In this document: piece after piece, positions 15,627 through 22,422 of the stretch
Layout of the letters: each line of letters opens with the position of its first letter
How positions within the stretch are numbered: position 1 is the first letter of the stretch
Source: Lachnospira rogosae
GTDB taxonomy: Bacteria > Bacillota > Clostridia > Lachnospirales > Lachnospiraceae
Direction: 5' to 3'
Assembly: GCF_040096455.1 (NCBI RefSeq)
Contig: NZ_JBBMER010000008.1
Span: 1-64,000 of the forward strand
Length of the DNA: 64,000 bases
Notes under the pieces: model-generated
Told to the model about the DNA's origin: nothing
Seen by the model: the letters and a program-made list of their open reading frames with translations, nothing else
Databases searched by the model: none
Program-made: the position numbers and the translations under genes

Positions 15627-15667
15627 ATTATAAGCAAAAGGTAAATTATTTTCTGTGATATCATCAC
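15627..15667 (-). promoter_or_regulatory. SDR promoter with Crp-type operator
   Basis: Operator GTGAT-ATC-ATCAC inside TGTGA-N5-TCACA (15655-15667 core); -10 TATAAT (15627-15632). The spacing from operator centre to -10 is 29 bp, identical to the thioredoxin promoter. Confidence 0.7.
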
Positions 15668-15698
15668 AAAATAATTGATTCATTCACTGCAAAATATA

Positions 15699-15726
15699 AG
15701 AACCACCTTTCTGCCTTGGTGGTTCT
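15699..15726. terminator. Hairpin, possible terminator
   Basis: AGAACCACC (15699-15707) pairs with GGTGGTTCT (15718-15726). T-runs are short on both sides, so termination is uncertain. Confidence 0.4.
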
Positions 15727-15799
15727 TTGTGTCATATATGAAATTTCTGAGAGTCTTAATAAAGAGAAACACAAGATTGATACTATTACGTACTAAAAA

Positions 15800-15825
15800 A
15801 GGACGCAGGATCTCTCCCACGTCCT
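15800..15825 (-). terminator. Terminator of the hemerythrin gene
   Basis: On the minus strand AGGACG pairs with CGTCCT (arms 15820-15825 and 15800-15805), followed by TTTTTT, 53 bp after the hemerythrin stop. Confidence 0.65.
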
Positions 15826-15877
15826 CACATTTATCTGGCTTTATCTTCCCTTACCTTCGATACGTCCTTGTTTTATT

Positions 15878-16312
15878 TTAGTATCGGTCTGGATTCTCTC
15901 TCATAAAGATAAATTCTGCTACAGAGCGGTCATATGTTTTAATGTGTTCAAATAGCCAATCGATTACATTTTTCTGTACAAGTTCACTAAACTGTTCTGT
16001 TGGTCCTTCATAATCCTGAAGGTATTCTTGCAGTTCCTGAATTGTCTTTTTAAACTCTTCATGTTTTTCGTGATGTTTTTCATACTCTGGATAACCAGCA
16101 TTTTCCTGAAGCTTTTCCTCTTCTTTGAAATGAAAGTTAGTATACTCATCCAGATAATCCAGCATTTTGATTGCTTTTAGCTTGCTGTCGCCATTTTGAC
16201 ATGCAGTTACAAAGTTCTGGATACGTTCAATCAATTCTTTATGCTGTGTATCAATTGTTTTATTTCCTGTTATTAAATTGTCATCAAAAGTAATATTTAA
16301 ATCATAAGTCAT
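15878..16312 (-). CDS. Bacteriohemerythrin
   Basis: A 144-residue single-domain hemerythrin that binds oxygen at a di-iron site. Ligands are visible in order: IDTQHKELI, FHFKEEEKL, YEKHHEKHEEF, and WLFEHIKTYD (His and Asp of the last helix). GGAG precedes the start. It is 84 bp downstream of the decayed rubredoxin on the same strand and likely shares its promoter. In anaerobes it may scavenge or sense oxygen and deliver it to reductases such as the rubrerythrin fusion. Confidence 0.92.
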   Translation of the reverse strand: MTYDLNITFDDNLITGNKTIDTQHKELIERIQNFVTACQNGDSKLKAIKMLDYLDEYTNFHFKEEEKLQENAGYPEYEKHHEKHEEFKKTIQELQEYLQDYEGPTEQFSELVQKNVIDWLFEHIKTYDRSVAEFIFMRENPDRY

Positions 16313-16396
16313 AATCTGGTCTCCATTTCTTTTTTATTTTCTCTTGGATTCTTTTTGTGTCTGTCAGTTTCACATCTAAATTTTCTGCTTACTCTT

Positions 16397-16558
16397 CTAA
16401 AGGAACAAAAACATCTTTTCAAATCCATAGATTGGGCATACCCAGTGCTCTGGAATATACTCAAATGTAATTTTGGGAGCGATATCTATGTTTAGATTGC
16501 CTACTGCTGGTTCATAAATATAGCCACATTGTTCACATTCATATTTTTTCTTTTCAAT
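16397..16558 (-). pseudogene. Decayed rubredoxin
   Basis: A 53-codon rubredoxin frame: KKYECEQCGYIYEPAVG, then IPEHWVCPIYGFEKM. The N-terminal CxxC is intact but the second pair reads CPIYG, with Tyr for the fourth iron-binding Cys. The position expected for ATG is ATT (16556-16558), preceded in frame by TAA, and no ribosome site is visible. It therefore seems inactive unless ATT starts are used and a three-Cys site is tolerated. The intact rubredoxin modules of the 6076-7257 fusion could replace it. Confidence 0.65.
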
Positions 16559-16585
16559 GTTTTTTTCTTAGTTTTCTATACTTGT

Positions 16586-16613
16586 ATTATACATGATAAT
16601 TTTTTTTTTTCAA
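16586..16613 (-). promoter_or_regulatory. Promoter for rubredoxin remnant and hemerythrin
   Basis: Minus strand: TTGAAA (16608-16613), 16 bp that begin with an A-tract, TATAAT (16586-16591). Confidence 0.55.
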
Positions 16614-16638
16614 TAGCAGTAATAGTCGTTATTTTTGG

Positions 16639-16693
16639 TCATTATAATTAACGCAAATATGCGGCAATTATAATGATACAGTTATGATATAAT
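16639..16693 (+). promoter_or_regulatory. Inverted repeat and -10 before the 100-aa gene
   Basis: TCATTATAATT (16639-16649) and AATTATAATGA (16666-16676) form a perfect 11-bp inverted repeat with a 16-bp spacer. TATAAT follows at 16688-16693. The arms contain ATTATAA, as in PerR/Fur half-sites. Confidence 0.5.
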
Positions 16694-16728
16694 TATTTCA
16701 TAATAAAAATGTAAAGGAGAGGGTCAAC

Positions 16729-17031
16729 ATGATTACAACAAGAGAATTTTTTAAACATGATGCTGAAGACATTATTAGTAACATTGAAATCATTTATTCA
16801 GTGCAAAGAGAAGAATCAAATAAATATCTTTTTGAGCTATTTCGAAGTAAAGATGAGCTTTTAGATAAATACGAAGCTGGTCTTGATTCTCCATACGAGG
16901 ATTTATCTGATATCGACAATTTATCTGACGAGGAACAATCTACAATAATTACGGAGCAGAAAGCACGCGTCTCAAACGTATATAATAAGATTCAGAAAGA
17001 GAGGGAAGCATTTATGAAAACAGTCGGCTAA
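16729..17031 (+). CDS. Hypothetical acidic protein
   Basis: A 100-residue, acidic, helical protein (MITTREFFKHDAEDIISNIE...EREAFMKTVG) with no recognised domain, no cysteine and no membrane segment. AAAGGAGAGGG precedes the ATG. It has its own promoter with a long palindrome and its own terminator, so it is a single-gene unit within the stress cargo. A stress or partner protein is possible, but nothing in the sequence says so. Confidence 0.7.
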   Translation: MITTREFFKHDAEDIISNIEIIYSVQREESNKYLFELFRSKDELLDKYEAGLDSPYEDLSDIDNLSDEEQSTIITEQKARVSNVYNKIQKEREAFMKTVG

Positions 17032-17073
17032 TGTAGTCTTGCACATTTTCTTTACTAATGTTATTATAAAAAT

Positions 17074-17099
17074 GTGAGTGGGAACGAAATAGCACTCAC
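17074..17099 (+). terminator. Terminator of the 100-aa gene
   Basis: GTGAGTG (17074-17080) pairs with CACTCAC (17093-17099), and a run of eight or more T starts at 17105. Confidence 0.65.
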
Positions 17100-17141
17100 T
17101 ATCCCTTTTTTTTAAATATTTTATCAAAAACTAAACTTCCC

Positions 17142-17173
17142 AAAAGCCAGCCGTTTGCAAACGGCTGGCTTTT
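17142..17173. terminator. Perfect 15-bp hairpin terminator
   Basis: AAAAGCCAGCCGTTT (17142-17156) and AAACGGCTGGCTTTT (17159-17173) are exact reverse complements two bases apart. It can terminate in both directions. Confidence 0.75.
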
Positions 17174-17198
17174 TACTGTATTCATTTAATAATCTGTA

Positions 17199-17305
17199 CT
17201 ACAGTTTACGTCCGCACATAGGACAATATTCAATCTCTATTCCGTTAATGAACACTGGCAAACTATTAATGCCTATGTTAATCTCCAGTGTCTTATTATC
17301 TCTTC
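17199..17305 (-). pseudogene. Zinc-ribbon protein fragment
   Basis: On the minus strand the frame ends LPVFINGIEIEYCPMCGRKL before a TAG at 17199-17201. This CPxCGRKL ending is common in small zinc-ribbon proteins of mobile elements. The frame is closed by TGA about 33 codons upstream, without a start. It is probably a remnant. Confidence 0.4.
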
Positions 17306-17370
17306 AGTTGGAGAGAATCTGTTTGGGGAAAAATTATGTAAATTTTTTAAATTGTTGCAGATATACCAGA

Positions 17371-17416
17371 AAACCCCGTACAGATTTTCTATTATAGACA
17401 ATCTATACGGGGTTTA
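17371..17416 (-). terminator. Terminator of the methyltransferase gene
   Basis: AAACCCCGTACAGATT (17371-17386) pairs with AATCTATACGGGGTTT (17401-17416) with one mismatch, 17 bp after the stop at 17433. Confidence 0.75.
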
Positions 17417-17432
17417 TTCGTGAAACAATATT

Positions 17433-18548
17433 CTATTTCCAAACTTCTTCTGCAATTTCTTTTACAAATGCAAGTTTTGCCCACTGCTGCTCCTCTGTGA
17501 TCTTATTTCCAATCTCACAGGATGCAAATCCACACTGTGGACTTAAGCATAGACGCTCAAGCGGAATATACTTTTCTGCTTCGTGAATTCTTGCGATCAC
17601 CTTATCCTTATCTTCCAGTTCCGGTTTCTTTGTTGTAATAAGACCAAGTACAACTTTCTTGTCCGGAGACACTTTTGCAAGCGGTGCAAAACCACCGGAT
17701 CTCGCATCATCATACTCCAAAAGTAATGCGTCCACATGCTCCTGGGCAAATACATAGTCAGCTACAGAATCATATGGTCCACTTGTAAAAAATGTAGAGT
17801 GATAATTTCCGCGACAAATGTGGGAAGTAATCACCATATCCTCCGGTCTTCCTTCCAGTGCCAGATTATTTACTTTCAAAAGCCGTGCCTTTACATCTTC
17901 AATATCAACACCAAGTGACTGGTATCTCTGCTTTGCAGCATCTCCGACAATTGCACCCCAGGTACAGTCATCAAGCTGCAGATTACGGCATCCTGCTGCA
18001 TAGAACTGTTTGATCACATCCTGATATGCCTTACCGATATCCTCGATCAATTCATCATCTGTCGCATAAAATTTTCTTGTCTGCTCAATGTTCTGCGGAA
18101 CGATCATCTGCTGATACATCTGCGCCGGTGCCGGAATGGTATACTTTGCAACGGTCTGTTCATCTTCAAACTGCTTTAAGAATTTGAAATACTCTACAAA
18201 CGGATGCACCTTTGCTTTTACCTTTCCCACCAGATAAGTAGCCTCAAGGTCTGCCATCTCTCCGTTAAACTGTACGCCGCCACCATCTTTTTCATGGGTA
18301 ACTCCTTCAAATCCCCACATAAAATCCAGATGCCAGAATTTTCTTCTGAATTCCCCATCTGTAATCGCATGGTATCCTGCTACTTTCTGCTTTGTAACGA
18401 TCTCTGTCACGCACTCATCCGTCACGCGGTCGAGTTCTTCCTGTGTGATTATTCCTCCTTCAAACGCTTTTTTTGCTGCTTTAAGCTTTTCTGGTCTTAA
18501 AAAGCTTCCTACAAAATCATAGCGAAATGGTGTCTTTAATGTACTCAT
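17433..18548 (-). CDS. MetE-like methyltransferase (YxjG/YxjH family)
   Basis: A 371-residue protein matching the C-terminal, catalytic barrel of cobalamin-independent methionine synthase, the length of Bacillus YxjG/YxjH. Zinc ligands are visible: HxC in SHICRGN, Glu in LLLEYDDARSG, and Cys in LSPQCGFAS. It probably methylates homocysteine or a related thiol from an unidentified donor. ACAGGAGG precedes the ATG. It is a single-gene unit near the right part of the element with a terminator 17 bp behind. Its codons look somewhat richer in G/C at third positions than those of the neighbours, by eye. Confidence 0.85.
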   Translation of the reverse strand: MSTLKTPFRYDFVGSFLRPEKLKAAKKAFEGGIITQEELDRVTDECVTEIVTKQKVAGYHAITDGEFRRKFWHLDFMWGFEGVTHEKDGGGVQFNGEMADLEATYLVGKVKAKVHPFVEYFKFLKQFEDEQTVAKYTIPAPAQMYQQMIVPQNIEQTRKFYATDDELIEDIGKAYQDVIKQFYAAGCRNLQLDDCTWGAIVGDAAKQRYQSLGVDIEDVKARLLKVNNLALEGRPEDMVITSHICRGNYHSTFFTSGPYDSVADYVFAQEHVDALLLEYDDARSGGFAPLAKVSPDKKVVLGLITTKKPELEDKDKVIARIHEAEKYIPLERLCLSPQCGFASCEIGNKITEEQQWAKLAFVKEIAEEVWK

Positions 18549-18604
18549 ATATTGATAACCTCCTGTGTTTTTCTGTTCGTTTTCTAGGGTTATCCTACCA
18601 TGTC

Positions 18605-18648
18605 ACTATGACTTTGTATAATACATTTCTTTTGCGGTTAGTCATAGT
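18605..18648 (-). promoter_or_regulatory. Possible operator/promoter of the MetE-like gene
   Basis: ACTATGACT (18605-18613) and AGTCATAGT (18640-18648) form a 9-bp perfect inverted repeat around a minus-strand TATTAT -10 (18617-18622). The downstream leader before the ATG at 18548 shows no S-box or T-box features I can recognise. Confidence 0.45.
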
Positions 18649-18654
18649 TTGAAG

Positions 18655-18918
18655 CTATATCCAGTTATGACAAACATATTTAAATGTAGTATCTATCACA
18701 TCATCTATCTGATATGGCTCTACCTCACCATTTTCCTCGGATACATCCTGTCTATACATCTTTCCTTCAGAATCTATGCCAATAGCATAATCATGTCCTT
18801 CCATATAATTAAGAAGGATTTCTGCATCTTCTATCGAAGGGTTCAGTAAAATATCAAATGTTTCTGCCCAGGCAATAAGTTCATCTGGTTCTGTGATTAT
18901 TGTAAGTTCTTTATCCAT
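18655..18918 (-). CDS. Hypothetical conjugative-element protein
   Basis: An 87-residue acidic protein (MDKELTIITEPDELIAWAETFDILLNPSIEDAEILLNYMEGHDYAIGID...) without recognised catalytic motif. AAGGGAGG precedes the start. Proteins of this look occur among accessory genes of Lachnospiraceae conjugative elements, but I cannot name the family. Its 3' end adjoins the MetE-like promoter. Confidence 0.55.
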   Translation of the reverse strand: MDKELTIITEPDELIAWAETFDILLNPSIEDAEILLNYMEGHDYAIGIDSEGKMYRQDVSEENGEVEPYQIDDVIDTTFKYVCHNWI

Positions 18919-19077
18919 TGCTTTCCTGCACCTCCCTTATCCGTGTTTTGTATATCTCTCACACCTACACGCCTGTCTGAATCTTTTAGGTTTACGGCTA
19001 GATACGCATTAGAGACATCTCTGTCCTAATGCCATCTAGTTATGGAGAAAATCTCCCTAAAACCCTCTGTTTATGAA

Positions 19078-19102
19078 AGTGGGGGCGCTTTCTGCCCCCA
19101 CT
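19078..19102. terminator. GC-rich hairpin
   Basis: AGTGGGGGC (19078-19086) and GCCCCCACT (19094-19102) form a perfect 9-bp stem just after the stop of the Toprim fragment. T-runs are weak, so it may be a terminator or processing site. Confidence 0.5.
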
Positions 19103-19119
19103 CATCAAAATCCGATTTC

Positions 19120-19428
19120 TCATGCCCTGACTGGTTCATCTGCTATCTGATTTATCTTGTTCAGATTAAGTTTTGCAACCACAAGCCACTCGTTGTAATC
19201 CTTATATCCGGCTGGAGGCGGGCAGTCTTCTACCTCATATCCAAGCTCATAATACTTTCTCATAAGTTCAGCTGCTGCCTTCCGTCCCAGCTTATCTCCA
19301 TCAAAGCAGAGCCGAATGGAAGTAATCTGCGGATGTTCCCGAAGAAAAGTTTCAAGCGGGGCATCTGCAAGCATCCCAAGTGCCAGCTTATTTGATTCAG
19401 AATCCGTGAAGATATCCACATAACTCAT
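19120..19428 (-). pseudogene. Toprim-domain fragment of a conjugation-type protein
   Basis: A 102-codon frame with the Toprim core: VDIFTDSESNKLAL and IRLCFDGDKLGRKAAAELM (acidic DxD-like FDGD motif). This resembles the C-terminal domain of DUF3991/Toprim proteins of conjugative and mobilisable elements. The upstream part with the zinc/primase-like domain is missing and the ATG has only a weak ACGGAG site. It marks the right part of the element as conjugative in origin. Confidence 0.55.
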
Positions 19429-19581
19429 GCTCCGTAAATTTACTACCTACAGATACTCTGCAGTGCAAACTACTTTGCAAATCTGTAACTGATTATTCAA
19501 TTGTTATGTCCAATCTCTCCTGGACAATTGATATTCTACAATGCACTTTAATTTTACGGAAGTGACACCACTGGTGTATTT
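19429..19581. other. Intergenic region with short inverted repeats
   Basis: TCCGTAAA near the left end and TTTACGGA near the right end are reverse complements about 120 bp apart, and GTCCA/TGGAC lies between. It separates the Toprim fragment from the DUF6462 genes and may hold a decayed regulatory or transfer site. No gene is seen. Confidence 0.3.
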
Positions 19582-19866
19582 TTACGAATTTTCACCAGTT
19601 TTTGGTGTATTTGTCATTTCCTTTAATTTGTTCCATGTATGCTTAGGCAGTTCTCTTGCCGGCTCTCTGAATAGTTCAAGATATTTTTCAAATAATTCCG
19701 TATTGATTAATGCTGAATTACCGACTTTATAGACTGCTCCTGCCTCTCTCGCAATTACTATGATTCTAGATTTACTTATCCCATAAATAATCGCTCCTTC
19801 CTCTGCATTGACAAATTTTTTCATAAAATCCTTTGTATCTGAATAGCACTTATATGAGTAACTCAT
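19582..19866 (-). CDS. DUF6462-type protein
   Basis: A 94-residue protein with the same pattern as the integrase-linked protein at 3557-3769: KKFVNAEEGAIIYGISKSRIIVIAREAGAVYKVGNSALINTELFEKYLELF. The first half resembles a MerR/excisionase winged helix. AAGGAGA precedes the start. It is the last of three tandem DUF6462-type genes at the right end of the element. Confidence 0.65.
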   Translation of the reverse strand: MSYSYKCYSDTKDFMKKFVNAEEGAIIYGISKSRIIVIAREAGAVYKVGNSALINTELFEKYLELFREPARELPKHTWNKLKEMTNTPKTGENS

Positions 19867-19869
19867 TCA

Positions 19870-20328
19870 TCAGTCTCCTTTCGCATTTGGCAATGGATGT
19901 TTCATTTCTGTTGGCGGTTCTCTGAATTGCTCCATATAATCATCAAAAATTTCCAAATTTATTAATATAGTATTTCCCTTAGCTGTTCCAATCTTATATA
20001 CAGCACCCGCTGCTCTAGCCATTTCAATAAATCTATGATGCCCTATGCTATATGTCATTGAAGCTTCCCCAATTCTTACAAACTTCTTTTCTACGATTTT
20101 GTTTGAACTAGGCACTCTTGCAAAATGTTTCATAAATTTCATCAACCTTTCCTTATGTACTAATATAATCTTTGCAAGCTGATATCTTGCTCCAGCAGCT
20201 AATGCTATATCCATTGCCTCATCTCGTGTTACATCTAATAAAGCCATTACTTCATCAATACGAATAAATCTTGGTTTTACAGTTTCTTTTCTATAGGCAC
20301 TAACTGAACCACTCAATGTATTTACCAT
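19870..20328 (-). CDS. Tandem two-domain DUF6462-type protein
   Basis: A 152-residue protein with two copies of the excisionase-like domain: PRFIRIDEVMALLDVTRDEAM...LVHKERLMKFMKHF and KKFVRIGEASMTYSIGHHRFIEMARAAGAVYKIG...LINLEIFDDYMEQF. AGGTGA precedes the ATG, 8 bp after the upstream gene. A two-domain form could bind two half-sites at once. Function by analogy only. Confidence 0.65.
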   Translation of the reverse strand: MVNTLSGSVSAYRKETVKPRFIRIDEVMALLDVTRDEAMDIALAAGARYQLAKIILVHKERLMKFMKHFARVPSSNKIVEKKFVRIGEASMTYSIGHHRFIEMARAAGAVYKIGTAKGNTILINLEIFDDYMEQFREPPTEMKHPLPNAKGD

Positions 20329-20336
20329 AACATCAC

Positions 20337-20558
20337 CTACTTATAAAACTCAGAATCTATAATATGAAAAGTTTCAAGATACTTATCCAATATTTCTGTA
20401 TTAACAAGTACAAGCTGACCAATCTTATAACATGCCTTGGCATCCTTAGCCACTTCTTGAAATTTTGTCATTCCCATACTGTACATCTTTGCACCATCTG
20501 AATATCTTACAAACTTTTTTGCATCCTCATATCTATCTTTCTTCTTTGATTCATCCAT
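20337..20558 (-). CDS. DUF6462-type excisionase-like protein
   Basis: A 73-residue protein, the close partner of 3557-3769 (shared KKFVRYSDGAKMYSM, AKDAKACYKIGQLVLVN, KYLETFHI-DSEFYK). GAAAGGAG precedes the ATG. It heads the three-gene DUF6462 array 17 kb from the integrase. Usually such a gene sits beside its integrase, so the right-end array may come from a second element that lost its integrase. Confidence 0.7.
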   Translation of the reverse strand: MDESKKKDRYEDAKKFVRYSDGAKMYSMGMTKFQEVAKDAKACYKIGQLVLVNTEILDKYLETFHIIDSEFYK

Positions 20559-20618
20559 TGCTGTGCTCCTTTCACTTTGACTTCATAACAAATGACGTAT
20601 TTTCTCCATAACGCAAAA

Positions 20619-20658
20619 AAGAGGACATCTTCTAAATTTCTTTAGAAAATGTCCTCTT
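20619..20658. terminator. Long hairpin terminator
   Basis: Arms of 18 bp with one mismatch (20619-20636 and 20641-20658; AAGAGGACAT... and ...ATGTCCTCTT) around a TTTC loop. It lies between lysS and the DUF6462 array and may now end the lysS message. Confidence 0.75.
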
Positions 20659-20797
20659 AGCAGTTCATATTCGATTGAATCTTATTCTTTTCAGATTGTG
20701 TACTCTTTCATACTGATGTAAATGACTATGCCAAAATACGTCTTTTAATGCGTCCTTTGACGTACTCAAATGCCTCAATCCCGCATAAACACTAGGT

Positions 20798-22399
20798 TTA
20801 TTTATCCATGCTCTTCATTGTCGGGAACAAAAGTACATCCCTGATAGCTGGTGAATCTGTAAGAAGCATAACAAGTCTGTCGATACCATATCCGATACCA
20901 CCTGTTGGAGGCATACCTACTGCAAGTGCATTAAGGAAGTCTTCATCTGTGTGCTGTGCTTCCTCATCACCATTCTCTGCATTCTTATCCTGCTGTGCAA
21001 AACGTTCTCTCTGGTCGATTGGGTCGTTAAGCTCTGAATAAGCATTACACATTTCCCATGTGTTGATGAAAAGCTCAAAACGTTCAACCTTTTCTGGATC
21101 AGATGGCTTCTTCTTAGTAAGTGGAGAGATTGCAAGCGGATGATCCATAATAAATGTAGGCTGGATTAACTTCTCTTCGCAATACTCTTCAAAGAATAAG
21201 TTAATGATATCGCCCTTTGTATGACGTTCCTCGAACTCAATTCCTCTTTCCTTAGCAAGAGCCTTAGCTTCTTCATCTGTCTTAATTGTATCAAAGTCAA
21301 CGCCTGCATATTCCTTGATAGCATCATTCATAGTAAGTCTTCTGAATGGCTTTCCGAGGTCTATCTTAGTACCGTTGTAAGTAATTTCAGTTGTTCCACA
21401 TACAGTCTTTGCAAGGTGTCTGAACATGCTCTCTGTAAGCTCCATCATACCTTCATAATCTGTGTATGCCTGATACAGCTCCATAAGTGTGAACTCAGGA
21501 TTATGTCTTGTGTCAACACCTTCATTTCTGTATACACGTCCGATTTCATATACTCTTTCAAGACCACCAACGATAAGTCTCTTAAGGTAAAGCTCTAAAG
21601 ATATACGAAGCTTAACGTCCTCATCAAGTGCGTTGTAGTGAGTTTCAAAAGGTCTTGCTGCTGCACCACCTGCATTAGAAACAAGTGTTGGAGTCTCAAC
21701 CTCCATAAAGTCCCTGCCGTCAAGGAATCTTCTGATTTCCTTTATAATCTGTGATCTCTTTACAAATGTATCCTTAACTTCAGGATTCATTATTAAATCA
21801 ACATATCTCTGACGGTATCTCATATCAGTATCTGTAATTCCATGGAACTTCTCTGGAAGTACCTGTAAGCTCTTAGAAAGAAGTGTTATTTCCTCTGCAT
21901 GAACTGATATTTCACCTGTCTTAGTTCTGAATATAAAGCCCTTGATACCAAATATATCACCTATATCAGACTTCTTGAAATCTGCATAAGCATCATCACC
22001 TATGGCATCTCTTGATATATATGCCTGCATTCTGCCCTTAAGATCTGCTATATTACAGAAAGATGCCTTTCCCATTACTCTCTTGAACATCATTCTTCCT
22101 GCAAAGCTTACCTCAATAGGAGAAGCATCCATGATAGCTCTTCTCTCATTATAATCAGCATTAACGGCTTCTCTTGCCTGCTGCTCATCCATACCATCAG
22201 TATTAACTGCTGGTCTGTCGCCAAGAAGTTCCTTTTCGTGTGCTTCATAGATGGCTCTTATTTCATCTGTATGATGTGTAACATCATACTTTGTTATCTG
22301 AAATGGATCTTTACCTGCTTCCTGTAATGCAGCGAGCTTGTCCATTCTTACTTTAATCTGCTCATTAACATCTGGCTGTGAATTATTCTTATCTGCCAC
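20798..22399 (-). CDS. lysS: Lysyl-tRNA synthetase, class II, shortened by the element
   Basis: A 533-residue LysRS that joins lysine to tRNA-Lys. The N-terminal OB-fold (residues 60-180, VSFAGRMMFKRVMGK) is followed by the class II core: motif 2 (YEIGRVYRNEGVDTRHNPEF) and motif 3 (GGIGYGIDRLVMLLT). The start is GTG at 22397-22399 with AAAGGAG. The end LLFPTMKSMDK is made partly by element DNA: the attachment repeat covers CCGACAATGAA and the last codons AGC ATG GAT AAA TAA belong to the element. The catalytic protein is complete, but a C-terminal tRNA-binding domain (now 1210-1701) has been cut off. Confidence 0.95.
   Translation of the reverse strand: MADKNNSQPDVNEQIKVRMDKLAALQEAGKDPFQITKYDVTHHTDEIRAIYEAHEKELLGDRPAVNTDGMDEQQAREAVNADYNERRAIMDASPIEVSFAGRMMFKRVMGKASFCNIADLKGRMQAYISRDAIGDDAYADFKKSDIGDIFGIKGFIFRTKTGEISVHAEEITLLSKSLQVLPEKFHGITDTDMRYRQRYVDLIMNPEVKDTFVKRSQIIKEIRRFLDGRDFMEVETPTLVSNAGGAAARPFETHYNALDEDVKLRISLELYLKRLIVGGLERVYEIGRVYRNEGVDTRHNPEFTLMELYQAYTDYEGMMELTESMFRHLAKTVCGTTEITYNGTKIDLGKPFRRLTMNDAIKEYAGVDFDTIKTDEEAKALAKERGIEFEERHTKGDIINLFFEEYCEEKLIQPTFIMDHPLAISPLTKKKPSDPEKVERFELFINTWEMCNAYSELNDPIDQRERFAQQDKNAENGDEEAQHTDEDFLNALAVGMPPTGGIGYGIDRLVMLLTDSPAIRDVLLFPTMKSMDK
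20814..20826. repeat. Attachment site, right copy
   Basis: TTCATTGTCGGGA, identical to 1697-1709, inside the last codons of lysS. Confidence 0.75.
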
Positions 22400-22422
22400 T
22401 TTCTTATCTCCTTTATATATAA

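Larger units (their letters stand above)
1697..20826. mobile_element. Integrative element inserted in lysS
   Basis: A region of about 19.1 kb bounded by a 13-bp direct repeat, TTCATTGTCGGGA (1697-1709 and 20814-20826). A tyrosine recombinase lies 270 bp inside the left end. The outside flanks are the two halves of one gene: lysS on the right and its C-terminal tRNA-binding domain on the left. They join in frame through the repeat. Inside are DUF6462 genes near both ends, broken phage-type repressors, a Toprim fragment typical of conjugative elements, and a large oxygen-stress cargo. No relaxase, coupling protein or replication gene is visible, so it is probably mobilisable at best or a decayed element. 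I cannot exclude a composite of two elements. Confidence 0.8.

Noticed and set aside
15675..15881. 68-codon plus-strand frame between hemerythrin and the SDR gene
   Set aside because: It runs across two hairpins including a terminator and has no ribosome site.
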